The notes beneath the pieces were generated by a model that was not told the DNA's origin, did no database searches, and saw only the letters and a list, made by a program, of their open reading frames with translations. A program made the position numbers and the translations under genes. This document shows positions 1 through 5,701 of a stretch of 6,064 bases of DNA, piece after piece (position 1 is the stretch's first letter; each line of letters begins with the position of its first letter). Location of the stretch: assembly GCA_026398575.1 (NCBI GenBank), contig JAPLSP010000519.1:1-6064 (forward strand), in the 5' to 3' direction. The DNA comes from Candidatus Sumerlaeota bacterium. GTDB taxonomy: Bacteria; Sumerlaeota; Sumerlaeia; JADFCT01.

Positions 1-132
1 GGGCTGAACAACAAGGCGAAAGTCGCGATGAGAAATAGCTATGGATTTTCGACCTTCAAATGCTTGGAAATTGTGCTCTATCATAAGCTTGGCAAACTAC
101 CGGAGCCAAAATTTACCCACAGATTCTTTTAA
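1..132 (+). CDS. C-terminal end of a transposase, probably ISL3 family (cut by the window edge)
   Basis: Frame 1 is open from the first base and stops at TAA 130-132, giving 43 residues that begin GLNNKAKVAMRNSYGFSTFK and end in a LPEPKFTHRFF-type tail. An N-N-K-A-K basic stretch followed by S-Y-G-F-x-T-F and then a hydrophobic helix matches my memory of the extreme C-terminus of ISL3-type (IS204/IS1001/IS1165, DDE) transposases, where a conserved N-x-x-I/A-K, a G-F/Y-R and an aromatic residue lie at the end of the catalytic domain. The catalytic residues would lie left of the window, so activity cannot be judged. The family call comes from a short tail and could be wrong at family level. That it is a transposase end is more secure. 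Confidence 0.55.
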   Translation, partial: GLNNKAKVAMRNSYGFSTFKCLEIVLYHKLGKLPEPKFTHRFF

Positions 133-138
133 GGAACC
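1..138 (+). mobile_element. Right end of an insertion sequence (left part outside the window)
   Basis: The transposase tail stops at 132, and within about six bases a different, unrelated reading frame becomes coherent. This is the layout of an insertion sequence whose terminal inverted repeat overlaps the end of its transposase gene. The bases AGATTCTTTTAAGGAACC (121-138), read from the outside in, begin GGTTCCTT, which resembles the GG-starting ends of ISL3-type elements. The other end and the target duplication are not in the window, so the boundary near 138 is inferred. Confidence 0.4.
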
Positions 139-509
139 AAACTTATAAAGGCACGTTCTGGTTTGGTATTACAAAAACGGAATATGATAAGTATGCGAAT
201 GATAATCTATTCATCGTCTGTATATGCGAAATAGAGCAAAGCCAATATGATTATGTCGTATTTTCGCAGTCGACATTCGAAGAAATAAAAAGCAAAAGCA
301 TATTGCAGACAGGACAATGGAAGTTCACGCTTTTGAAGGATTATGAGGATATATATTTTCTCCAGATTAGCAACGTGGGGAAATTAAAACTATCTGATTT
401 TGCAAATTGCTTTGTATACTCTGCATATGAGCATGAACAATCTCAAAATCCTAAACTGGGCGATTCTTATAAAAAGAAGTTCCTGATGCAGCTCCTTCAG
501 TGCAAATAG
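138..509 (+). pseudogene. 3' remnant of an unrecognised gene cut off by the insertion sequence
   Basis: The frame beginning at 138 (caa act tat aaa) runs without a stop to TAG 507-509, giving 123 residues. It has no ATG near its left end; the first internal candidates are a TTG at 303 and an ATG far downstream. The sequence reads like a folded alpha/beta protein, not noise: aromatic-rich strands (GTFWFGI, FIVCICEI, YDYVVFSQSTF) alternate with charged turns, and it ends with a basic helix (SYKKKFLMQLLQCK). Base use is AT-rich. The coherent frame starts just where the insertion sequence appears to end, so the simplest reading is a gene whose first part was removed or displaced by the insertion. 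I do not recognise the family. C-terminal domains of accessory-island or restriction-type proteins can look like this, but no motif supports that. Confidence 0.5.
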
Positions 510-588
510 AATAACATATATAACCCAGGCAAGTATGCGATAAAATTTGACAAATCTGTATTCGGTTAAAATTAAGGAATTTATCACC

Positions 589-771
589 ATGACTACTCTC
601 AATGAAGAAATCCAAGAGATAATTAAGGCGATAGATAAATGTGATCAAAATAGAACGTATCTTCTAGGCTTTCGAATTTTATGCGAAAATTGCCATGGCG
701 AATTTGCGGTTGATGGTGATATCATCAGTGTGATTACTTGCCCCTATTGTGGCGAATATGTGGAAGGCTAA
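589..771 (+). CDS. Small zinc-ribbon protein, 60 residues
   Basis: The ATG at 589 is preceded by AAGGA (574-578) at 10 bases, a better start than the in-frame TTG at 547, which has no ribosome binding site. The protein has a charged N-terminal helix (residues 4-22, NEEIQEIIKAIDKC) and then two C-x2-C knuckles: C32-E-N-C35 and C51-P-Y-C54, spaced by 15 residues. That is a four-cysteine zinc ribbon or rubredoxin-like knuckle. Its last residues are GEYVEG. There is no signal peptide or membrane segment. Only 9 bases separate its TAA from the next gene, so the two are probably co-transcribed. The zinc site is seen directly. A role as a nucleic-acid-binding or partner protein of the DUF3800 gene is inference. 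Composition is AT-rich like its left neighbour. Confidence 0.7.
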   Translation: MTTLNEEIQEIIKAIDKCDQNRTYLLGFRILCENCHGEFAVDGDIISVITCPYCGEYVEG

Positions 772-780
772 GCTACCCTT

Positions 781-1584
781 ATGCTAAAACCGGCCTTTTG
801 CGTCTACATTGATGAATCCGGAGACGAAGGATTCTCTTTTCGTGCCGACGGGTCCGGCAGCCTTCGTTGGCTGGTTCTTTCAGCTATTATCACACCGCGG
901 GAAAAAGATATTGAGCTGGTCAGGCTTCTGTCGGACATTCGATCTCTGCTTGGGAAACAACCCAAACAACAGCTGCATTTTCGCGATCTCAAGCACGAGC
1001 AGCGTGTTCCTTATGTGCGGCGGATCGCTGCGGGACCTGCTCGGATTGTGACGGTGCTTATTTATAAACCACTCCTCCGCGATCCGGAAAAATACCAAGC
1101 TGAAAAATACCTGCTCTATCGCCATGCCACTCGCTTGTTGTTAGAGCGTGTATCATGGTTTTGCCATGAGCATGGCAAGCATAGCGCCCCCGGCTCCGAG
1201 GCGCGGATCATATTTTCAAATCGAAGCAATATGTCTTACGAAGACATTCGCAAGTATTTGCGAACGCTCAAAGCCCAGAGCGATCCCTTGGATGTGCCTA
1301 TTGAATGGTCTGTCATCAATCCGGAAAAAATCCAAGCAGTGAACCACGATAAGCTAGCTGGTCTGCAAATTGCCGACGCGGTTGCTTCCAGTTTGTTTTA
1401 TGCTGTAAATCGCAATCGCTATGGAGAGGTGGAAGATCGCTATGCGCGCATTTTGGCGCCTATGCTGTATCGCCATAAAGGCCATGTGTTAGGATATGGC
1501 TTAAAATTCTGGCCGGAGGATTGGGAAGTCATTAAATCAAAAAACCCGCACTTAGCGGGTTTTTTGGAATTGGGCGATTTATGA
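781..1584 (+). CDS. DUF3800 domain protein, 267 residues
   Basis: The N-terminus carries the family hallmark I10-D-E-S-G-D15 at the end of a first beta strand (CVYIDESGD), then a hydrophobic strand (WLVLSAIIT), a basic L-H-F-R-D-L-K segment (66-71), and near the C-terminus the second hallmark, G194-L-Q-I-A-D199-A-V-A-S-S, with an acidic residue in a helix. From family knowledge, DUF3800 proteins have an RNase H-like fold with conserved acidic residues expected to bind metal, and they are common in mobile and defence-associated regions. The biochemical function of this one is unknown. Length fits the family. The ATG at 781 lies 9 bases after the zinc-ribbon stop. GGAAGG (762-767) is 13 bases upstream, which is long, so translational coupling is likely. 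Residues after about 245 (the KSKNPHLAGFLELGDL tail) are encoded by a terminator-like hairpin and look like an extension of the core domain. Confidence 0.85.
   Translation: MLKPAFCVYIDESGDEGFSFRADGSGSLRWLVLSAIITPREKDIELVRLLSDIRSLLGKQPKQQLHFRDLKHEQRVPYVRRIAAGPARIVTVLIYKPLLRDPEKYQAEKYLLYRHATRLLLERVSWFCHEHGKHSAPGSEARIIFSNRSNMSYEDIRKYLRTLKAQSDPLDVPIEWSVINPEKIQAVNHDKLAGLQIADAVASSLFYAVNRNRYGEVEDRYARILAPMLYRHKGHVLGYGLKFWPEDWEVIKSKNPHLAGFLELGDL
1537..1567. terminator. Intrinsic-terminator-like hairpin inside the 3' end of the DUF3800 gene
   Basis: AAAAAACCCGC (1539-1549), loop ACTTA (1550-1554), GCGGGTTTTTT (1555-1565) forms an 11-bp perfect stem, extended by the C1538/G1566 pair. The five GC pairs next to the loop followed by a run of six T on the + strand, with a run of six A on the other side, make a classic bidirectional Rho-independent terminator. 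It lies wholly within the coding frame, with the stop codon (1582-1584) 16 bases beyond the T-run. Confidence 0.75.
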
Positions 1585-1834
1585 ACGCAGGCCCCGGGTT
1601 CAAGGATCCCACCCTAACGGGCTGCTGCCGTTTGCCGGCAACCTCTACAAACCCCGCGCTCGCCTGCGCAGCAAAGAGTCTCCCTATAGGATGGTTTGCT
1701 GTCAAGCAGATAATTCCCTTATGGCCTCAAATCTCGTCTTGAGAAACCTTTTTAGCGCTTTTCAAGCTAATATCTGATTTCAGCATGCATCAATTTCGTG
1801 AAGAATCATACCAACTACCCAAGGAAATAAAAAA
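1585..1834. other. Intergenic stretch before the fabI-like gene
   Basis: There is no convincing gene in these 250 bases. The first half is GC-rich with a small hairpin (TGCCG 1626-1630 / CGGCA 1636-1640). The second half is AT-richer and contains a TAATAT (1768-1773) that could be a -10 element, but no -35 box at standard spacing. TTGAGA (1739-1744) is 23 bases away, which is too far. A 53-codon frame starts at 1581, overlapping the DUF3800 stop as ATGA, but has no family resemblance. Confidence 0.4.
1738..1766. promoter_or_regulatory. Inverted repeat upstream of the fabI-like gene (possible operator)
   Basis: CTTGAGAA (1738-1745) and TTTTCAAG (1759-1766) are inverted copies with one G-T mismatch, separated by 13 bases, and sit 69 bases before the ATG. 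The repeat lies just upstream of the TAATAT at 1768. A transcription factor site or a weak RNA hairpin are both possible. No known fatty-acid regulator site is recognised. Confidence 0.25.
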
Positions 1835-2641
1835 ATGGGCTTTCTAAAACTCGATGACAAAACCATCGCCATATTTGGGCTGGCGAATAAAAAAAGCGTC
1901 GCTTATTTCTGTGCACAGTCGCTTGTGGAGGCGGGAGCGCGCGTTATCCACGTCGTGCAGGATGAAGCGCGGCGGGAGGCGGCGGCCAAGCTTTTTCCGG
2001 ATTCGGATATTTATATCTGCGACGTTGAACGGCAGGAGGAGATTGACCGCGTGGCGGGCGAGATCGCCCAAAAGCATCCTGTGATCCATGGGTTGGTTCA
2101 TTCGATCGCCTTCGCCAACTATAGCGAGGGGATGAAATCTTTTCATGAGACGCCGCGACAGGATTTTCTGCAGGCGGTCAATATCTCGTGTTTTTCGCTG
2201 ATCGCCATCGCCAATGCCTTCAAGGGGCTGCTGGCGCCGGACGCCTCGGTTGTGACGATCTCGATCTCGACGACGCGCATGGCGGCCGAGCAATACGGCT
2301 ACATGGCGCCGGTCAAGGCTGCGCTCGATTCGGCGGTTTGCTTCCTGGCCAAATCTTTCAGCGCCTTTTCACGCGTGCGGTTCAACGCCGTCTGCCCTGG
2401 ATTGCTAAAGACTTCGGCTTCGGCGGGCATTCCTGGATATCTCAAGCCCTATCTCTTTGCCGAGCAGGCGACGCTGCGCAAGGAAGCGCTCAAAACGAGC
2501 GAAGTGGGAGACGTGGTCGCATTTTTGATGAGCGAGCGATCGAGTGGAATTAATGCGCAGGGGATTGTTGTGGATGCGGGGATGTGCGTTAATTACTTTG
2601 ATGGCGCGCTGGTGGAGCGGGCGACTAGGATGGATGGATAG
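1835..2641 (+). CDS. fabI: Enoyl-ACP reductase, FabI-like, 268 residues
   Basis: It reduces the trans-2 double bond of enoyl-ACP with NAD(P)H in the last step of each fatty acid elongation cycle, in the cytoplasm. It starts [10 protein letters not shown] like classical FabI. The nucleotide-binding loop is G15-L-A-N-K-K-S-V-A-Y (FabI type, not the usual SDR TGxxxGIG), Q42-D fits the NADH-preferring FabI pattern, CDV is at 62-64 and VHSIAFA at 88-94. The catalytic pair is Y154-x6-K161 (YGYMAPVK), the FabI spacing. The substrate-loop segment [12 protein letters not shown] (188-199) aligns without gaps with E. coli PGPIRTLAASGI-like sequence. Two FabI-typical residues differ: the Tyr146 position of E. 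coli is Ile144 and the Gly93 position is Ala92. AAGGA (1821-1825) is 9 bases upstream of the ATG. It stands alone, with no other fab genes beside it. A FabI-like paralogue with a different substrate is the main alternative. Confidence 0.85.
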   Translation: MGFLKLDDKTIAIFGLANKKSVAYFCAQSLVEAGARVIHVVQDEARREAAAKLFPDSDIYICDVERQEEIDRVAGEIAQKHPVIHGLVHSIAFANYSEGMKSFHETPRQDFLQAVNISCFSLIAIANAFKGLLAPDASVVTISISTTRMAAEQYGYMAPVKAALDSAVCFLAKSFSAFSRVRFNAVCPGLLKTSASAGIPGYLKPYLFAEQATLRKEALKTSEVGDVVAFLMSERSSGINAQGIVVDAGMCVNYFDGALVERATRMDG

Positions 2642-2940
2642 GGGAGAGAAATGGGAAATGGGTAAGCCACCTAAAGGTGGAACTACAAGCGCCACCTAAA
2701 GGTGGAACTACAAACAGGAACTACGAGCGCCACCTAAAGGCGGAACTACAAGCGCCATCTAAAGATGGAACTACGAACGGGAACTACTAACGCGGATTTT
2801 ACTTGATCGGCGGGAGGGGGGATGAATAGGATGATTCGGATTTTGGGGTGGCGCCAAAAGTATAAGGTAAGGACAATTCTTGCATCTCGTTTGAGAGGAT
2901 CGGGCACGAAGCGCTCGCGCCTTGGCATGAAGGTTTTATT
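2642..2940. other. Spacer between fabI-like gene and psd, with repeat cluster
   Basis: There is no gene in these 299 bases. The left half holds four palindromic repeats (listed separately). The right half has an 8-base palindrome TGGCGCCA (2849-2856) followed by TATAAG (2861-2866), a possible -10 box without a good -35. A GC-rich near-hairpin (AAGCGC / GCGCCTT, about 2909-2923) comes just before the psd ribosome binding site. No T-run follows any of the hairpins, so none is a convincing terminator. Confidence 0.5.
2666..2790. repeat. Cluster of four 25-base stem-loop repeats
   Basis: Units begin at 2666, 2691, 2729 and 2754. The first reads GCCACCTAAAGGTGGAACTA plus CAAGC. Each has a 5-bp palindromic core around a TAAA loop, then a conserved GGAACTAC tail. 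Units 1 and 2 are perfect stems. Unit 3 has GGCGG in the right arm (one mismatch). Unit 4 reads CCATC-TAAA-GATGG, a paired change in both arms that keeps the stem. Extra copies of the tail alone (GGAACTAC at 2717-2724 and 2780-2787) lie after units 2 and 4. The pattern is that of REP-like interspersed elements expanded locally after a gene end. Confidence 0.85.
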
Positions 2941-3582
2941 ATGAGGATCCCTATTGCGGTTGATGGCTATCGCTTTATCATCCCCAGTCTGGCGCTGACG
3001 CTTATTTTCGCCTGGTTTGGGTCGCTGTTGTGGCCGGTATGCATTTTGCTGGGGATATTGACGGTGTTTTTGATTTACTTTTTCCGCGACTTTGAGCGGA
3101 CGACGCCCCGGATCGAAAACGCGATTTTCTCGGGCGGCGACGGGCTGGTGGATGACATCGAGGAGGTGGAAATGCCGGATTTTCCCGGCGGGCGCGCCAT
3201 GAAAGTGGGTTGTTTCCTGTCGCTCTTCAACTGTCACATCTCCCGCGCGCCGGTTCGGGGCAAAATCCGCGCAATCCAGTATCAAAAGGGAAAATTCCAT
3301 AATGCGATGGTTCCGGCTTCCAGGACGGAGAACGAAAACAACCGGATACTGATCGAATCGCCCGTCGGGCTGGTGATGATGCGCCAGATCGCGGGATTGG
3401 TGGCGCGGCGGATCGTCTGCACGGCCCGAATCGGGCAACAGGTGGAATCGGGCGAGCGGGTGGGGCTGATTCGGATGGGTTCACGGATCGAAGTCTATTT
3501 TCCTGTGGAAGCGGAATTGCGGGTGAAGAAGGGCGATAATGTCAAAGCGGGTCTGTCCGTGCTGGCGATTATCAAGGAATAG
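2941..3582 (+). CDS. psd: Phosphatidylserine decarboxylase proenzyme, short type, 213 residues
   Basis: It decarboxylates phosphatidylserine to phosphatidylethanolamine at the cytoplasmic membrane, using a pyruvoyl group made by self-cleavage. The N-terminus IPIAVDGYRFI is typical of the short Psd family. Residues about 13-47 form one or two membrane helices. The motif S64-G-G-D67-G holds the conserved Asp. F92-L-S-L-F-N-C-H99-I-S-R-A-P is the conserved F-x-S-x-x-N-x-H-x-x-R-A-P block. R178-M-G180-S181-R holds the Gly-Ser cleavage site, so Ser181 becomes the pyruvoyl group and the alpha chain is only 33 residues. All key residues are present. The ATG at 2941 has AAGG (2930-2933) at 7 bases. 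It is followed 41 bases later by pssA, whose product is its substrate, so this is one operon. Some members of this short family act on archaetidylserine-like lipids, but the PssA neighbour supports phosphatidylserine here. Confidence 0.93.
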   Translation: MRIPIAVDGYRFIIPSLALTLIFAWFGSLLWPVCILLGILTVFLIYFFRDFERTTPRIENAIFSGGDGLVDDIEEVEMPDFPGGRAMKVGCFLSLFNCHISRAPVRGKIRAIQYQKGKFHNAMVPASRTENENNRILIESPVGLVMMRQIAGLVARRIVCTARIGQQVESGERVGLIRMGSRIEVYFPVEAELRVKKGDNVKAGLSVLAIIKE

Positions 3583-3623
3583 AGGAACGAGCCGCAATTT
3601 GCGAAGCAGTCCGGAGGAACGCG

Positions 3624-4418
3624 ATGAGACGAGTCTATATAATTCCGAACCTGATCACCGCTGCGAGCATGATGTGCGGGATGCTGGCGATTTTTGAGGC
3701 GATGGAAGCGACGGCGGCCAGTTATGAAAACGCCTGCTATCTGATCCTGGCGGCGACAATTCTTGATTTCCTCGATGGCAAGGTGGCGCGCATGACGCGG
3801 GCGACCAGTTCGTTTGGCTTGCAGTTCGATTCGCTTTCGGACCTTGTGGCCTTTGGCGTGGCGCCGGCGGTGCTGCTCTACAATGTCCTGACTCATTCAT
3901 TCTCGCTGACGCAGGCGGTCGCCAGCGGCGTCTGCGTTCCCTATGCGATTTGCGGCGCGCTGCGACTCGGGCGGTTCAACGTTCAGGCGATGCAAAAAAG
4001 CAGCAGCCACTTCACAGGCCTGCCGATCCCCGGCGCCGCGATGGCGATGGTCGGCCTGAGCTACATGCTGTCGGAGCTCCCGGAATACGAAGAGGCGCGC
4101 AGATTGGCGCTTTGCGTCATTCTCGCGCTTGGCTATCTCATGGTCAGCCGCATCCATTACCCCAGCCTCAAGAAGGTGGCGTTCCGGCGGCGCAAGTCCT
4201 TCGATATGCTGGTAGCGATGGTTCTGATCGCCGGCCTGTCGCTCATCCTCAAGAATCATTTCCATCTCTTGATGGCGACGGGCGCCTTTGCCTACATGCT
4301 GGTCGGGCCGGTCCTGCGGCTCTATTACCTGGTTTCCGGACGCTCGCCGCTGCAGGAAGAAACGCTGGCGCCGGCGGGCGGCGGGATTTCGCCTGCCTCT
4401 CATCCAGACGACAAGTAA
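3624..4418 (+). CDS. pssA: CDP-diacylglycerol-serine O-phosphatidyltransferase, 264 residues
   Basis: It transfers the phosphatidyl group from CDP-diacylglycerol to L-serine, giving phosphatidylserine and CMP, in the membrane. The CDP-alcohol phosphotransferase signature is complete: D48-x2-D51-G52-x2-A55-R56-x8-G65-x3-D69-x3-D73, where the aspartates bind the metal and the nucleotide. The N-terminus R-R-V-Y-I-I-P-N-L-I-T and the later G116-R-F-N-V and F130-T-G-L-P-I-P-G segments are characteristic of the serine-specific (Bacillus-type) Pss branch. About seven or eight hydrophobic segments span the protein, and the last 25 residues form a polar Pro/Gly-rich tail. GGAGG (3613-3617) lies 6 bases before the ATG. 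It is downstream of psd in one operon, and its stop is 6 bases from the stop of the convergent minus-strand pseudogene, with no terminator visible between. Confidence 0.93.
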   Translation: MRRVYIIPNLITAASMMCGMLAIFEAMEATAASYENACYLILAATILDFLDGKVARMTRATSSFGLQFDSLSDLVAFGVAPAVLLYNVLTHSFSLTQAVASGVCVPYAICGALRLGRFNVQAMQKSSSHFTGLPIPGAAMAMVGLSYMLSELPEYEEARRLALCVILALGYLMVSRIHYPSLKKVAFRRRKSFDMLVAMVLIAGLSLILKNHFHLLMATGAFAYMLVGPVLRLYYLVSGRSPLQEETLAPAGGGISPASHPDDK

Positions 4419-4424
4419 TTCAGC

Positions 4425-5139
4425 TCAACAAAGCATGAGCAGACTGCTCAAGGGCAGACAGACGATCCTTGGATCATCCACCGCCGCATCGTCCGTCTGA
4501 GTGATGAGCAGGGCGAACGGGGCGTTATAGACAGTCTTCTCCAGGAAGGTGCGCAACCCTTCGGTATCGGCAAGCGGATCTATCCGCCTGCGATATTTGA
4601 TCTCCATGGGAATTCTGAACGTTCCGACAGTCAGCACAAAATCAATCTCGGGTTCGTCCGCGCGCCTGGGGAAATGCGCAAGATCCAACCCGGCAATCGT
4701 GGAGAGCGCCGCGCCTGCCGCGCTCTCGGCGATCCGTCCCGCCAGGTCGCTCAGATGCGGTTCTTTTTCCAGAGCGGCCGGCGCCAATGGGATGATTTCC
4801 TGAAGCCAGCTGGCGCGCAGCCCATGGTCAATCAGACAGATCATCGAATTGAATGCGAAAAATGCGCTCCGGGCGAATGCCGCGATCGAGCATGTCTTGG
4901 ATCAAATGCAATTGCGCCGTTGTCTTGCCGATCTGGCGCGGCCCGCGAACAATCACAATCGGGGCCAGTTTCTGATCCAAACGGCGCTGCATCATTTGTA
5001 CCAGGAAACGGCGCGTTGAAGGCAATGCGGGCATTGGCTTGCCCTGCCACCACGGATTGAAGCGCCGCATATTGCTTTCCATATCCAAGGCCCAATCCGG
5101 CTCACGAGAGCGGGAGTCTTGCATTTGTTTACGTGTCAT
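4425..5139 (-). pseudogene. AAA_14/DUF4143-type ATPase, internally deleted and frameshifted
   Basis: The 5' part starts at ATG 5139-5137 (MTRKQMQDSR) and carries RRFNPWWQGKPMP, then the Walker A loop GPRQIGKTT and RIFRIQFDDLSD, where it stops at 4828 after 103 residues. The ORF at 4844-4425 (139 residues, ICLIDHGLRASWLQE onward) is the C-terminal half of DUF4143, including E-P-E-I-D-F-V-L and M-E-I-K-Y, the PD-(D/E)xK-like residues of that domain. In intact relatives, as I recall them, the FDDL strand and the DHGLR segment are separated by Walker B, the sensor and the first half of DUF4143, roughly 200-250 residues. Here the two parts overlap by 17 bases in different frames, so an internal deletion of a length not divisible by three is the simplest explanation. 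The start overlaps the ispF stop as ATGA. The family is common, mobile and of unclear function. Confidence 0.8.
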
Positions 5140-5657
5140 TTTACCGCTCTCTTTCCAGGACGTTTGGCCGGCTTGATAGACGTCAGCATCGCCACCGCCA
5201 TCGCAGCGATGCCTTCTTCGCGTCCGATGAAGCCGAGTTTCTCGGTCGTCGTGGCTTTGATATTTACGATGCAATCGCTCCCCAGCCGGGCGCGCAGTTT
5301 CTCCTGCATCTGCGGCATATACCCCACCAGGCGCGGGCGCTGCGCCAGAATTGTCGCGTCTATCTGCGCCACGCAATAGCCGTCCTGATGCGCCAATGCC
5401 ACCACGTGATCGAGAAGGAGGAGGCTGTCAATATTTTTGTACCGCAGATCGGTGTCAGGGAAATGCTGTCCGATATCGCCGCGCGCCAACGCGCCCAGAA
5501 TGGCGTCGCAGACGGCATGGGTCAGCGCGTCCGCGTCGCTATGGCCGAGCAGGCCTTTTTCATGCGGGATTTCGACGCCTCCCAACACCAGGCGCCGGCC
5601 CGTGGCAAAGGCGTGAACATCGAACCCCTGGCCGATCCGTATGGGATGTAGCGGCAT
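5136..5657 (-). CDS. ispF: 2-C-methyl-D-erythritol 2,4-cyclodiphosphate synthase, 173 residues
   Basis: It cyclises CDP-methylerythritol 2-phosphate, releasing CMP, in the MEP pathway to isoprenoids; the enzyme is a cytoplasmic zinc-dependent homotrimer. Conserved blocks are R7-I-G-Q-G-F-D13-V-H15 (zinc ligands), G38-H39-S40-D-A-D-A-L-T-H47 (third zinc ligand), G60-D-I-G-Q-H-F-P-D-T-D70, and I133-K-A-T-T-T-E-K-L-G-F-I-G-R-E-E-G-I150. All key residues are present, and the length matches the family with a short basic C-terminal extension (KPAKRPGKRAVK). The ATG at 5657 has AAGGA (5671-5667 on the minus strand) at 9 bases. No ispD is adjacent or fused. Its TGA overlaps the ATG of the downstream ATPase pseudogene, a coupling arrangement that outlived the pseudogene's function. 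Confidence 0.95.
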   Translation of the reverse strand: MPLHPIRIGQGFDVHAFATGRRLVLGGVEIPHEKGLLGHSDADALTHAVCDAILGALARGDIGQHFPDTDLRYKNIDSLLLLDHVVALAHQDGYCVAQIDATILAQRPRLVGYMPQMQEKLRARLGSDCIVNIKATTTEKLGFIGREEGIAAMAVAMLTSIKPAKRPGKRAVK

Positions 5658-5666
5658 GGAAAAAAG

Positions 5667-5671
5667 TCCTT
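5667..5671 (-). promoter_or_regulatory. Ribosome binding site of ispF
   Basis: AAGGA on the minus strand, 9 bases before the ATG, supports the start at 5657. No convincing promoter boxes were found between here and the hairpins at 5702-5752. Confidence 0.6.
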
Positions 5672-5701
5672 TTCAAGAGATCGTAATTTCGAATACAAGT
5701 A

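Noticed and set aside
547..575. TTGACA as a -35 box for the zinc-ribbon gene
   Set aside because: The nearest -10-like TAAAAT is only 14 bases away, and a start at normal spacing would remove the ribosome binding site at 574.
1590..1610. tRNA 3' end or attachment site suggested by GGGTTCAAGGATCCC
   Set aside because: The T-arm does not pair correctly around a seven-base loop, and no acceptor stem or CCA end follows.
1581..1742. A 53-codon + strand frame whose ATG overlaps the DUF3800 stop as ATGA
   Set aside because: No ribosome binding site of its own, it lies beyond the terminator-like hairpin, and it has low-complexity Ala/Pro/Cys-rich content with no recognisable fold. The overlap alone is not enough.
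1844..2293. Long minus-strand frame opposite the fabI-like gene, and similar frames opposite psd, pssA and ispF
   Set aside because: These are antisense shadows of strongly supported genes, Arg/His-rich and without domains.
2642..2790. CRISPR array
   Set aside because: Repeats are directly adjacent or separated by short tail copies with no unique spacers of regular length, and no cas genes are present.
2927..2944. A five-codon upstream frame (ATG AAG GTT TTA TTA TGA) overlapping the psd start
   Set aside because: Its ATG has no ribosome binding site, and the AAGG it contains is the psd ribosome binding site. Probably chance.
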